Positions 54,201-61,741 of a DNA stretch of 64,000 nt are shown one piece after another. Positions within the stretch are counted from its first letter, which is position 1; each line of letters begins with the position of its first letter. The DNA lies in contig JAMPGL010000005.1 of NCBI GenBank assembly GCA_023663945.1, positions 55,001-119,000 of the forward strand, in the 5' to 3' direction. This stretch comes from Lachnospiraceae bacterium. GTDB taxonomy: Bacteria > Bacillota > Clostridia > Lachnospirales > Lachnospiraceae. Below the pieces are notes generated by a model, which was given only the letters and a program-made list of their open reading frames with translations, made no database searches and had not been told where the DNA came from. Position numbers and translations under genes: made by a program.

Positions 54201-55360
54201 AAAAGATATGTATTGTAACAGGAACCAGAGCTGAATATGGACTGCTAAAGCCGGTAATTGATAAAGTATATAAAGCTGATGATCTGGAATTGCAATTAGT
54301 AGTTACCGGTATGCATCTTTCTACAGAGTTTGGATTGACATACAAGGAAATTGAAGAAGATGGGTATCCAATTACATCCAAAATAGAAATGCTTTTAGGG
54401 TCAGATACGCCTGTGGGAATAACGAAGTCAATGGGTGTTGCATTGATTGGATTTGCAGACTGTTTTGATGTCAACAAGCCGGATCTTGTGGTTATTTTGG
54501 GAGACCGTTATGAGATGCTGGCGGCAGCATCAGCCGCGATGGCAGCAGGGATACCGATTGCACATATTCATGGTGGGGAACTGACCGAAGGAGCAATAGA
54601 TGATGCAATCAGGCATTCGATAACCAAAATGAGTCAGTTACATTTTACATCAACTGAGGAATACCGGAAGCGAGTGATACAGTTGGGTGAGATGCCTCAA
54701 GCTGTATATAATGTTGGGGCGCTGGGGGTTGAAAATGCTAAGACAGTAAAATTATTATCTCAAAAGGAGCTGGAAGAAGAGATTGATTTTCAATTTGGGA
54801 ATCCCACTATTATGGTTACTTACCATCCTGTGACTTTGGAAAAGTTGACTGCCGAAAAGCAGTTTGGAGAAATTCTGGAAGTGATTGACAGCCATAAAGA
54901 GCTTTCTGCTATTTTCACAAAGGCAAATGCAGACACAGATGGGAGAATTATTAATTGGATGATAGATGATTATGTGAGTGTGAATAGTGACAGATGTCGA
55001 GGGTATACATCGTTAGGACAGCGGAAATATTTAAGTGCGTTACAATTTTGTGATGCGGTTGTGGGAAATTCATCAAGTGGAATTATCGAGGCACCATCAT
55101 TTCATGTGCCGACGGTTAATATTGGAGACAGGCAAAAAGGCAGGACACGTGCAGAGTCGGTGATTGACTGCGGGAACGATGTAAAGCAGATAGAGGATGC
55201 CTTAATGAAAGCATTATCAGCTGAATTTAGAAACAAGATTGCAGGACGGCGCAATCCTTATGAAGGGGCGGAGACTTCGGATAAAATTGTAGAAAAAATC
55301 AGGGAAGCTTTGAACGGAGGGATTAGTGCCAGAAAAGAGTTTTATAATATTCCATATTGA
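54197..55360 (+). CDS. legG: Hydrolysing UDP-sugar 2-epimerase, LegG/NeuC-like
   Basis: Removes UDP and inverts C2 to give the ManNAc-type sugar used by the synthase. VTGTRAEYGLLKPV, VTGMHLSTEFG, VILGDRYEMLAAA, HIHGGELTEGAIDDAIRHS and VVGNSSSGIIEAP (about nt 55060-55100) are the catalytic motifs of the hydrolysing epimerase group. Length (387 residues) is normal. It overlaps the synthase by four bases and its 3' end runs into the leader of the LegB gene. LegG versus NeuC depends on substrate; context favours LegG. Confidence 0.88.
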   Translation: MKKICIVTGTRAEYGLLKPVIDKVYKADDLELQLVVTGMHLSTEFGLTYKEIEEDGYPITSKIEMLLGSDTPVGITKSMGVALIGFADCFDVNKPDLVVILGDRYEMLAAASAAMAAGIPIAHIHGGELTEGAIDDAIRHSITKMSQLHFTSTEEYRKRVIQLGEMPQAVYNVGALGVENAKTVKLLSQKELEEEIDFQFGNPTIMVTYHPVTLEKLTAEKQFGEILEVIDSHKELSAIFTKANADTDGRIINWMIDDYVSVNSDRCRGYTSLGQRKYLSALQFCDAVVGNSSSGIIEAPSFHVPTVNIGDRQKGRTRAESVIDCGNDVKQIEDALMKALSAEFRNKIAGRRNPYEGAETSDKIVEKIREALNGGISARKEFYNIPY

Positions 55361-55379
55361 AGGCAGAAAAGAGGTTTTC

Positions 55380-56360
55380 ATGAAAAAGGTATTAGTAACC
55401 GGTGCAGATGGGTTTATTGGCAGCCATCTTACGGAGAGTTTAATTGCAAAGGGATATGAGGTAAGGGCATTTACTATGTATAATTCCTTTAATACATGGG
55501 GGTGGCTTGATACCCTGCCGAAAGATATACTGAATCAGATTGAGATTTTCAGTGGGGATGTGAGAGACCCTAACGGAGTAAGAGAGGCATTAAAAGGAGT
55601 AGACGGCGTGTTTCATCTTGCGGCTTTGATTGCTATCCCGTTTAGTTATCATTCTCCGGACTCTTATGTGGATACGAATATGAAAGGAACACTCAATGTG
55701 CTTCAGGCGGCGCGGGAACTGGAAACGGAAAGAATTATGATTACGTCAACTTCTGAAGTTTATGGTACGGCGCAGTATGTTCCAATTGATGAGAGGCATC
55801 CATTTCAAGGGCAGTCCCCTTATTCAGCGACTAAAATAGGGGCGGATCGGCTGGCAGAAAGCTTTTACAGAAGCTTTAATCTTCCGGTTTCCATTGTAAG
55901 ACCATTTAATACTTATGGTCCGAGACAGTCTGCACGCGCAGTTATTCCTACAATTATTTCACAGCTTTTAGCAGGAAAAGAAGAAATAAAGCTTGGTTCT
56001 TTGACGCCTACCAGAGATTTTAATTATGTAAAGGATACGGCAGCGGGATTTATCGCAATCGCGGAGTCAGAACGGACAATTGGTGAGGAAATAAATATTG
56101 CAACACAGCAGGAAATTTCCATAGGTGAACTTGCAATGGAGATTATCAATCAGATTAATCCGAATGCAAGGATTATATGCGATGAGCAGAGGGTGCGGCC
56201 GGAGAAGAGCGAGGTGAACCGGCTGCTTGGTTCAAACGAAAAGATAAAAAGTTTGACAGACTGGAAGCCAAAGTATACATTTGAACAGGGGATTAGGGAA
56301 ACAATTGAGTGGGTAAAGCAAAACTTGAATGCATATAAAAGTGATATATACAATATATAG
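55380..56360 (+). CDS. legB: NAD-dependent 4,6-dehydratase, LegB-like
   Basis: Extended SDR of 326 residues expected to convert GDP-GlcNAc (or UDP-GlcNAc) to the 4-keto-6-deoxy sugar, the first committed step to legionaminic acid. VLVTGADGFIGSHL is the NAD loop; RAFTMYNSFNTWGWLD right after it is typical of LegB. TSTSEVYG, SPYSATKIGAD (Tyr-x-x-x-Lys, about nt 55818-55850) and RPFNTYGPRQS complete the catalytic set. A frame opens at 55326, but GAGG five bases before ATG 55380 fixes the start. The GMD-like alternative is less likely from the N-terminal signature. Confidence 0.86.
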   Translation: MKKVLVTGADGFIGSHLTESLIAKGYEVRAFTMYNSFNTWGWLDTLPKDILNQIEIFSGDVRDPNGVREALKGVDGVFHLAALIAIPFSYHSPDSYVDTNMKGTLNVLQAARELETERIMITSTSEVYGTAQYVPIDERHPFQGQSPYSATKIGADRLAESFYRSFNLPVSIVRPFNTYGPRQSARAVIPTIISQLLAGKEEIKLGSLTPTRDFNYVKDTAAGFIAIAESERTIGEEINIATQQEISIGELAMEIINQINPNARIICDEQRVRPEKSEVNRLLGSNEKIKSLTDWKPKYTFEQGIRETIEWVKQNLNAYKSDIYNI

Positions 56361-56395
56361 TGGCATGACTGTGCAAAGGAATATAGGATAATTTT

Positions 56396-57361
56396 ATGAA
56401 TATTGTTGTTATTGGTTTAGGGTCAATGGGAAAAAGAAGGATTAAACTTCTCAAAACTGAAAATCCGAATTCCAATATTGTAGGGGTGGACAATAATTTG
56501 GAGCGGATGAAAACTGTTGCAGAGGAATATGGGATTAATGCATATCCCAATTTAGAAGACGTTGAGATTCAATTGGATTGTGCTTTTGTATGTACATCGC
56601 CCCAGCATCATGCAATGATTATCTCAAAGTGCCTAGAAAGGGATATGCATGTTTTTTCGGAAATTAATCTAATGAATGATTTGTATGATGAAAATATTAG
56701 AATGGCGGAAGAAAAAGGGAAAACATTATTTCTATCGTCTACTCCGCTGTATAAAGCTGAAATGCAGATTATAGATAGAAGAGTGAAACAAAGCAGAGAA
56801 ATTTGTGTATACAATTACCATGTGGGGCAATATCTGCCGGACTGGCATCCATGGGATAAACTGAAAGATTTTTTTATTAGTAATAAGAATACAAATGGAT
56901 GCAGGGAGCTTTTAGCAATTGAATTGCCTTGGCTGCAAAATATTTTTGGAGAAATAGAAAAGGCAAATGTGATTAAAAGAAAAGTTTCGGGTCTGGATAT
57001 AGAGTTTTCTGACACATATTTGATTCAGTTAGAGCATATCGGTGGAAACGTTGGAAACTTAATGATAGATGTGGTGAGCAGACAGGCGGTGCGTCATCTG
57101 GAAGTGTTAAATGAAAACTTATATATTAAGTGGGATGGAACGCCAGATTCATTGTATGAAAAGGATCTTATATTAGGAGATTTAAAGCAAATTCAGGCAG
57201 GAGAATATATTCATGAACAGGGATATGGGGATTTTATCAACGAATATGCTTATGCCAGGGAGATAGAAGAGTTTTTCAATGTAATAAAAGGCAAACAGCC
57301 GATATACAGTTTTGAACAAGATAAGAAAATATTAAGAATTATTGATGAAATTGAGAAATGA
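56396..57361 (+). CDS. Gfo/Idh/MocA family oxidoreductase
   Basis: NAD(P)-dependent oxidoreductase of 321 residues. VVIGLGSMGKRRIKLL is the dinucleotide loop; CTSPQHHAMII and HVFSEINLMND replace the usual E-K-P block (the Lys is not obvious), which may mean altered chemistry. First of two tandem members of the family after LegB. Its role may be to oxidise or epimerise the nonulosonate precursor or another sugar. The ribosome site upstream of ATG 56396 is weak (AAAGGA, 14 bases or more away). Confidence 0.8.
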   Translation: MNIVVIGLGSMGKRRIKLLKTENPNSNIVGVDNNLERMKTVAEEYGINAYPNLEDVEIQLDCAFVCTSPQHHAMIISKCLERDMHVFSEINLMNDLYDENIRMAEEKGKTLFLSSTPLYKAEMQIIDRRVKQSREICVYNYHVGQYLPDWHPWDKLKDFFISNKNTNGCRELLAIELPWLQNIFGEIEKANVIKRKVSGLDIEFSDTYLIQLEHIGGNVGNLMIDVVSRQAVRHLEVLNENLYIKWDGTPDSLYEKDLILGDLKQIQAGEYIHEQGYGDFINEYAYAREIEEFFNVIKGKQPIYSFEQDKKILRIIDEIEK

Positions 57362-57370
57362 GGAATTAAG

Positions 57371-58306
57371 TTGAAAATTTGCATGATTGGTCTGGGCTCC
57401 ATCGGGAAAAGACATTTAGGGAATCTGGTCTCAGAGTTAGAAAGACGCAAAATTCAGTATCAGATAGATGCATTGAGAAGTACGCGTTCGGCATTGCCAG
57501 AAAAATGGAGTGGTATAATTAATAAGCAGTATTATCATATGGGTGAGCTGCCGGAGGATTATGACATTGCATTTATTACGAATCCAACATCTTTGCATTA
57601 CGATACAATTCGGAAGATTGTGAACAAGACAAAACATATGTTTATCGAGAAGCCAGTCTTTGATTCACTTAATTATAATATATCAGAATTAGGTTTAAAA
57701 CAAGACAACATATATTATGTGGCATGTCCTCTCCGTCATAAAAGCATTATGAAGCATGTCAAAAAGATTGTTGAAGAAGATAAGGTCATTTCAGCAAGAA
57801 TTATTTCTTCTTCTTATTTGCCGGCGTGGCGCAAGGGGGTTGATTACAGACAGGTATATTCCGCTAGAAAAGATTTAGGCGGGGGCGTAACGAGAGATTT
57901 AATTCATGAATGGGATTATGCATGCTATTTATTTGGGAAACCGGATAATGTGATGCATATGAGTGGGCATCTGTCTGGGCTGGAGATAGACAGCGATGAT
58001 TTATCCATTTATATAGCTCGATATCCGGATATGCTTTTAGAGATGCATTTGGATTATATCGGGCAAAGAACAGAGAGGAGTTTACAGCTATTTACAAATA
58101 GCAAGCGCTTAGATGTTGATTTGATAGCTAATACAATTTGTGAATACGGGAATAACGAATTGAAGCATAAGCTGAATTTTCCAGAAGAGGATTTTTATCG
58201 GAATGAAATGGAGTACTTTTTAGACTGCATAGAAGAGAGAAAAGAAAATATGAATACAGTAGAGGAGGCTTATACTGCTTTAAAAATTGCATTAACGGGG
58301 GAATGA
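57371..58306 (+). CDS. Gfo/Idh/MocA family oxidoreductase (TTG start)
   Basis: Second tandem oxidoreductase, 311 residues. ICMIGLGSIGKRHLGNL binds NAD(P); MFIEKPVFDS holds the conserved E-K-P; LRHKSIMKHVKKI and GGGVTRDLIHEWDYACYLFG (about nt 57880-57935) form the substrate domain. The start is TTG 57371: GAGGAA lies six bases upstream at the very end of the preceding gene. The pair probably acts on the same sugar intermediate. Exact substrate unknown. Confidence 0.83.
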   Translation: MKICMIGLGSIGKRHLGNLVSELERRKIQYQIDALRSTRSALPEKWSGIINKQYYHMGELPEDYDIAFITNPTSLHYDTIRKIVNKTKHMFIEKPVFDSLNYNISELGLKQDNIYYVACPLRHKSIMKHVKKIVEEDKVISARIISSSYLPAWRKGVDYRQVYSARKDLGGGVTRDLIHEWDYACYLFGKPDNVMHMSGHLSGLEIDSDDLSIYIARYPDMLLEMHLDYIGQRTERSLQLFTNSKRLDVDLIANTICEYGNNELKHKLNFPEEDFYRNEMEYFLDCIEERKENMNTVEEAYTALKIALTGE

Positions 58307-58381
58307 AGGAAAACAATTATTTACAATGCTTACAATAGTAGAATAGAAAAAATATATTAATGGAGAGGAAAGGGATTAAAT

Positions 58382-59494
58382 ATGAAATACTGTAAGAGAT
58401 GCGTAATGCCAGACACAAGACCGGGAATTAGTTTTAACGAGGAAGGGATATGTTCGGCGTGTCAGTCCTATGAAAGAAGAAAAAGGATTGACTGGGGAGC
58501 AAGATATAAAGAATTTGAAAAAATATGTGATAAATACCGGGGCATGAATGGAGATGGATTTGATTGCGCGATTGCGGTCAGCGGAGGGAAGGATAGTCAT
58601 TATCAGGTGCATTTGATGAAAGAAGTCATGCACATGAATCCTATTTTGTTCAGTGTTGAAGATAATTTTAAAATGACAGAGGCAGGCAGACATAATCTGC
58701 GTAACATATCCGAGGAATTTGGCTGTCCAATTATTAGTTTGAAACCCGATATAAAGGCGCAGAAAAAGATTATGCGTTATATGTTTGAAACATATGGGAA
58801 ACCGACTTGGTATATTGACAGATTGATATATACATATCCGTTAATTATGGCAAATAAATTTAAAACACCGCTGTTAGTGTATGGAGAGAATGTAAGCTAT
58901 GAGTATGGAGGAGCTAATTGCGAAGAAACGTATTCAGCCAAAAATCAGTTAAACAATGGCGTGGCATTAGGGGTAGATAAGGAAGAATTGATGAAAATTC
59001 CCGGAATTACAGAGAAAGAGTTATACTTGACAGAAGCACCAACACAAGAAGAAATGGATTATCTGGATCCAATTTATATATCCTATTTTATTCCATGGAA
59101 TAGTTTTGCCAATTATGAATTTGCAAAGTCGAGAGGATTTCATGATCTTACACACGAGTGGGAAAGGACACATCATGTTGAGCACTTTGATCAGGTTGAC
59201 TCACGCGCGTATTTGGTACACGCATGGATGAAATATCCTAAATTTGGACATGCATCTGCAACAGATTATGCCGCACGGATGGTACGTTATGGATTAATGA
59301 CACGAGAGGAAGCAATAGCTGCTGTTAAAGAGCATGATCATAAGCTGGATCCCTTATGCGTGAGAGATTTTGTTGAATTTTGTGGGTACACAGAGGCAGA
59401 ATTTTGGGCAATAATAGATAAGATGTATAATAGAGATTTGTTTCATAAGAATGAAATAGGCGCTTGGGAGTTAAAAAATCCAATATGGAAATAG
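58382..59494 (+). CDS. N-acetyl sugar amidotransferase, PseA/PtmG/WbpG-like
   Basis: ATP-dependent amidotransferase that converts an acetamido group to an acetamidino group, as PseA does for pseudaminic acid and PtmG for legionaminic acid. YCKRCVMPDTRPGISFNEEGICSAC gives the N-terminal zinc cysteines, and AIAVSGGKDSHYQ (about nt 58570-58610) the PP-loop pyrophosphatase motif; YGENVSYEYGG and LTHEW follow. Length (370 residues) is right. GGAGAGGAAAGGG precedes ATG 58382. A HisH/HisF-type ammonia-supplying partner is not seen in the window. Last intact gene of the leg block. Confidence 0.88.
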   Translation: MKYCKRCVMPDTRPGISFNEEGICSACQSYERRKRIDWGARYKEFEKICDKYRGMNGDGFDCAIAVSGGKDSHYQVHLMKEVMHMNPILFSVEDNFKMTEAGRHNLRNISEEFGCPIISLKPDIKAQKKIMRYMFETYGKPTWYIDRLIYTYPLIMANKFKTPLLVYGENVSYEYGGANCEETYSAKNQLNNGVALGVDKEELMKIPGITEKELYLTEAPTQEEMDYLDPIYISYFIPWNSFANYEFAKSRGFHDLTHEWERTHHVEHFDQVDSRAYLVHAWMKYPKFGHASATDYAARMVRYGLMTREEAIAAVKEHDHKLDPLCVRDFVEFCGYTEAEFWAIIDKMYNRDLFHKNEIGAWELKNPIWK

Positions 59495-59508
59495 TAGATA
59501 AAGGGAAG

Positions 59509-59692
59509 GTAAGCCGTTTGTCTATTATTGCTTTCAGCAATTGAGATTTTATAGATAAGCATTTGGAAAGCGTATGTGACATAGCTTTAAATATTGAAAG
59601 TGACTTGCTGAAGAATACCCAGCTTTTTATGATATGAATGTATCCATATATGTATATACGAACAGCATTTATAAGCAGGAGAAGGATTTTTT
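59509..59692 (+). pseudogene. Relic of a LegF/NeuA-like cytidylyltransferase gene
   Basis: The gap 59495-59825 has no intact gene but carries decayed coding sequence. AAGCCGTTTGTCTATTA (about 59511-59527) corresponds to the KPLVYY part of the LegF-like gene at 35957. Bases 59575-59617 match 36116-36158 of that gene at 36 of 43 positions, reading VCDIALNIESDLLKN against TCDIALNTDSDLLKN. After a loss of about 110 codons it resumes at 59625-59657 (YDMNVSIYVY against YDMNASIYVY) and 59660-59692 (EQHL...GEGFF). Several frameshifts and an in-frame stop show that it is dead. Confidence 0.75.
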
Positions 59693-59794
59693 AGAAAAAA
59701 CGCAAATTTTGCGACGGCTAGTGAATTGTATTCTGCAGCTAACCGAAAGAGAGAATGGGAAGAGGCGCTAAAACTGCTAACTGAAAATAGATGA
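59693..59794 (+). pseudogene. Relic of the 3' end of a WecF-like (GT56) gene
   Basis: Directly joined to the LegF relic and in frame with its last part. Read to the TGA at 59792-59794, it gives KNANFATASELYS...REWEEALKLLTENR, which aligns without gaps to the C-terminus of the intact GT56 protein at 39905 (KNRNFQSINELYS...KEWREAFSLL), 16 of 32 residues identical. Only the C-terminus is left and no start or upstream coding part is visible. The intact gene lies about 19 kb upstream, two to three genes after the intact LegF-like gene, so the relic keeps the order but not the spacing. Confidence 0.75.
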
Positions 59795-59825
59795 TTCAGA
59801 AGAATAAATAGTAAAAAGAAGGGAA

Positions 59826-60845
59826 TTGATTTTCAGCTTGGAACATAAAGATATTAGCATGAAGAGGAAACTGTCATCTGCAAATTCGTATATCATTGAT
59901 GTGATGCGGATAATGGCAGCGTATTTAGTTTTAGTAGGTCATGGCATATCAGTTTTTGAATTTTCGATTGCTGGTCAGCGGGGGAATGTTATTCAAAACT
60001 CAGGTGTAGTGTTGTTGTTTCTTTTATCAGGGTTTTTGACAGCATATTCTCTCGAAAATAGTGCGGCTAATGAAGAATTCTGTTACAAATCTTATGTTAA
60101 AAAGAGAGCGATAAGAATCTATCGTGAGTATTTACCGGCATTAATATTTATTATATTGATTGATAATATTGGAATGTATATTTTTGGAGAATATCCTTAT
60201 CATGACAATACTAATGTAGTTACATTTATTGGAAATTTATTGATGATACATGGAACACCGCTTTCCTTATGCCGGATTAATCCATTCGGTAGTGGAAGAC
60301 CTTTGTGGACGCTTCCTGTGCAGTGGTGGTTATATTTACTTTACGGGAAGTTATTCTTTATTGTTAAAAAGAAGAATGAAATTGATTATAAAGGTTTCTT
60401 TCTTTTGGGAATATGTGCGATAGTTCCAGTTTTTTATCTAATAGATGTAAGAAAGCTGCCAATGTTTTTTTGGGCGGGTGTTTTAGTATACTATATTTAT
60501 GATTATATAACTATAAATCATACATTTTTGTTGGCTGCTATCACTTTTTTATTAGGAGCAGCTGTTTCGATAATTCTAAAGGAAGCGTATAATCTGTATA
60601 CTTGCACATTGTATATGGCAGGCTTTGCATTATTGATGGCATATGGAAAGAATAGAGAATTTAAAAGTAATAAAGTATTGAAAACGTTAGCTAATATTAC
60701 TTTTCTGATATACTTAACACATTATTCAATCATGATATTTATTGATAATTTTGCTATTGGCAGGATTGAAAAACTATGTTGGCTGACAGTGGTATCAAGC
60801 GTCACGGCATATGGTTTGTACAAATTGGTGAATCTGAAAAAATAA
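59826..60845 (+). CDS. Acyltransferase family 3 (OafA-like) membrane protein
   Basis: Integral membrane O-acyltransferase of about 330 residues, probably O-acetylating the polysaccharide. IIDVMRIMAAYLVLVGHGIS contains the conserved N-terminal His after the first span, FLLSGFLTAYSL and VKKRAIRIYREYLPAL the R-x-x-R-type motif, and PLWTLPVQWWLYLLYG the W-x-L-x-x-E-like region, where Gln stands in the usual Glu position. About nine spans follow. TTG 59826 has GAAGGG very close; ATG 59859 is an alternative with a weak site. It starts directly after the relics, consistent with being acquired or left at a recombination joint. Confidence 0.82.
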   Translation: MIFSLEHKDISMKRKLSSANSYIIDVMRIMAAYLVLVGHGISVFEFSIAGQRGNVIQNSGVVLLFLLSGFLTAYSLENSAANEEFCYKSYVKKRAIRIYREYLPALIFIILIDNIGMYIFGEYPYHDNTNVVTFIGNLLMIHGTPLSLCRINPFGSGRPLWTLPVQWWLYLLYGKLFFIVKKKNEIDYKGFFLLGICAIVPVFYLIDVRKLPMFFWAGVLVYYIYDYITINHTFLLAAITFLLGAAVSIILKEAYNLYTCTLYMAGFALLMAYGKNREFKSNKVLKTLANITFLIYLTHYSIMIFIDNFAIGRIEKLCWLTVVSSVTAYGLYKLVNLKK

Positions 60846-60879
60846 TGCATGAGATGTAGAAAATGATAAGGAAAATATT

Positions 60880-61704
60880 ATGAATATAAAAAGAAAACTA
60901 AATTCTTTATATAAGCTGTTAGTTTCTAATAGAATTACGAAGCCTGAAGTGCTGGGAGAGAAATTAATTATTTTGGCAACGGCGCCTGATGTGGCTAGAT
61001 TTTTGGACAATAAAAGCGTGCAGGAACGATTTCGAGATTATGATGTGGCATGCATAAATTATATGATTTACTATTCTTTTGATATATTGCGGGTGATAAA
61101 GCCGAAATATTTGGTTCTGCTTGACCCATGCTTGTATGATATAAATATTTTGCCGGATTTGCCAGAGACACCAAATGCAGCGGAACTCTCTATGACGTTA
61201 GAAAATATTGATTGGAATTGCGGCATTGTGACAAACGTGTTAGCCGATTTTGATGTTGATAATCCATATCTTTCTTATATAAGGCTGTCATGTTTTTCGG
61301 CGAAATATTCAAAATATTTGATTCCTATGATAAAAAAGAACCTTATCAATTTAGGGACTAATAATGTTATTATGGGCGCTATTTTTTTTGGAATAGTTTT
61401 TGGTTATAAGAAAATTGCATTAATGGGATGCCCCAATCGTTCGTTAAATGCGTATATGACGGAAGAAGGCCTTCATGTTGTAGAACATAAACACTATTAT
61501 GATGAAAAAGCATATGAGTATACGGTTTCATATGAGGAACTGAGCAAGTGGAAAGAAAGTTTTTTTTCTGCAATCAATAGAAGAGCAATATCAAATAATA
61601 GAACAATATGGGATTTGAGCTTATTAGCGAAAGAGTATGGATGCGAAATTGTAAATTATTCTCCTCAAAATGAAATGGATGCATTTATGACAAAAGATTT
61701 CTAA
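60880..61704 (+). CDS. GT42/DUF115-like protein, second candidate nonulosonate transferase
   Basis: Protein of 274 residues distantly similar in layout to the one at 42073. KLIILATAPDVARFL (about nt 60961-61005) stands where GT42/DUF115 proteins have their G-x-G/S-P nucleotide motif, with Ala-Pro here; KPKYLVLLDPCLYD and GYKKIALMGCPNRS (about nt 61400-61440) correspond to the later strands. No signal peptide. AAGGAAAA precedes ATG 60880. It could transfer a CMP-activated nonulosonic acid to the glycan; family membership is less certain than for 42073. Confidence 0.65.
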   Translation: MNIKRKLNSLYKLLVSNRITKPEVLGEKLIILATAPDVARFLDNKSVQERFRDYDVACINYMIYYSFDILRVIKPKYLVLLDPCLYDINILPDLPETPNAAELSMTLENIDWNCGIVTNVLADFDVDNPYLSYIRLSCFSAKYSKYLIPMIKKNLINLGTNNVIMGAIFFGIVFGYKKIALMGCPNRSLNAYMTEEGLHVVEHKHYYDEKAYEYTVSYEELSKWKESFFSAINRRAISNNRTIWDLSLLAKEYGCEIVNYSPQNEMDAFMTKDF

Positions 61705-61741
61705 AATTCAAAAATATATTTGTGAAAGGAATATTTAGGCA

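Noticed and set aside
55380-56360. GDP-mannose 4,6-dehydratase (gmd) for GDP-fucose
   Set aside because: The N-terminal region RAFTMYNSFNTWGWLD and the neighbouring LegG/LegI genes fit LegB better, so it was not taken as a fucose gene.
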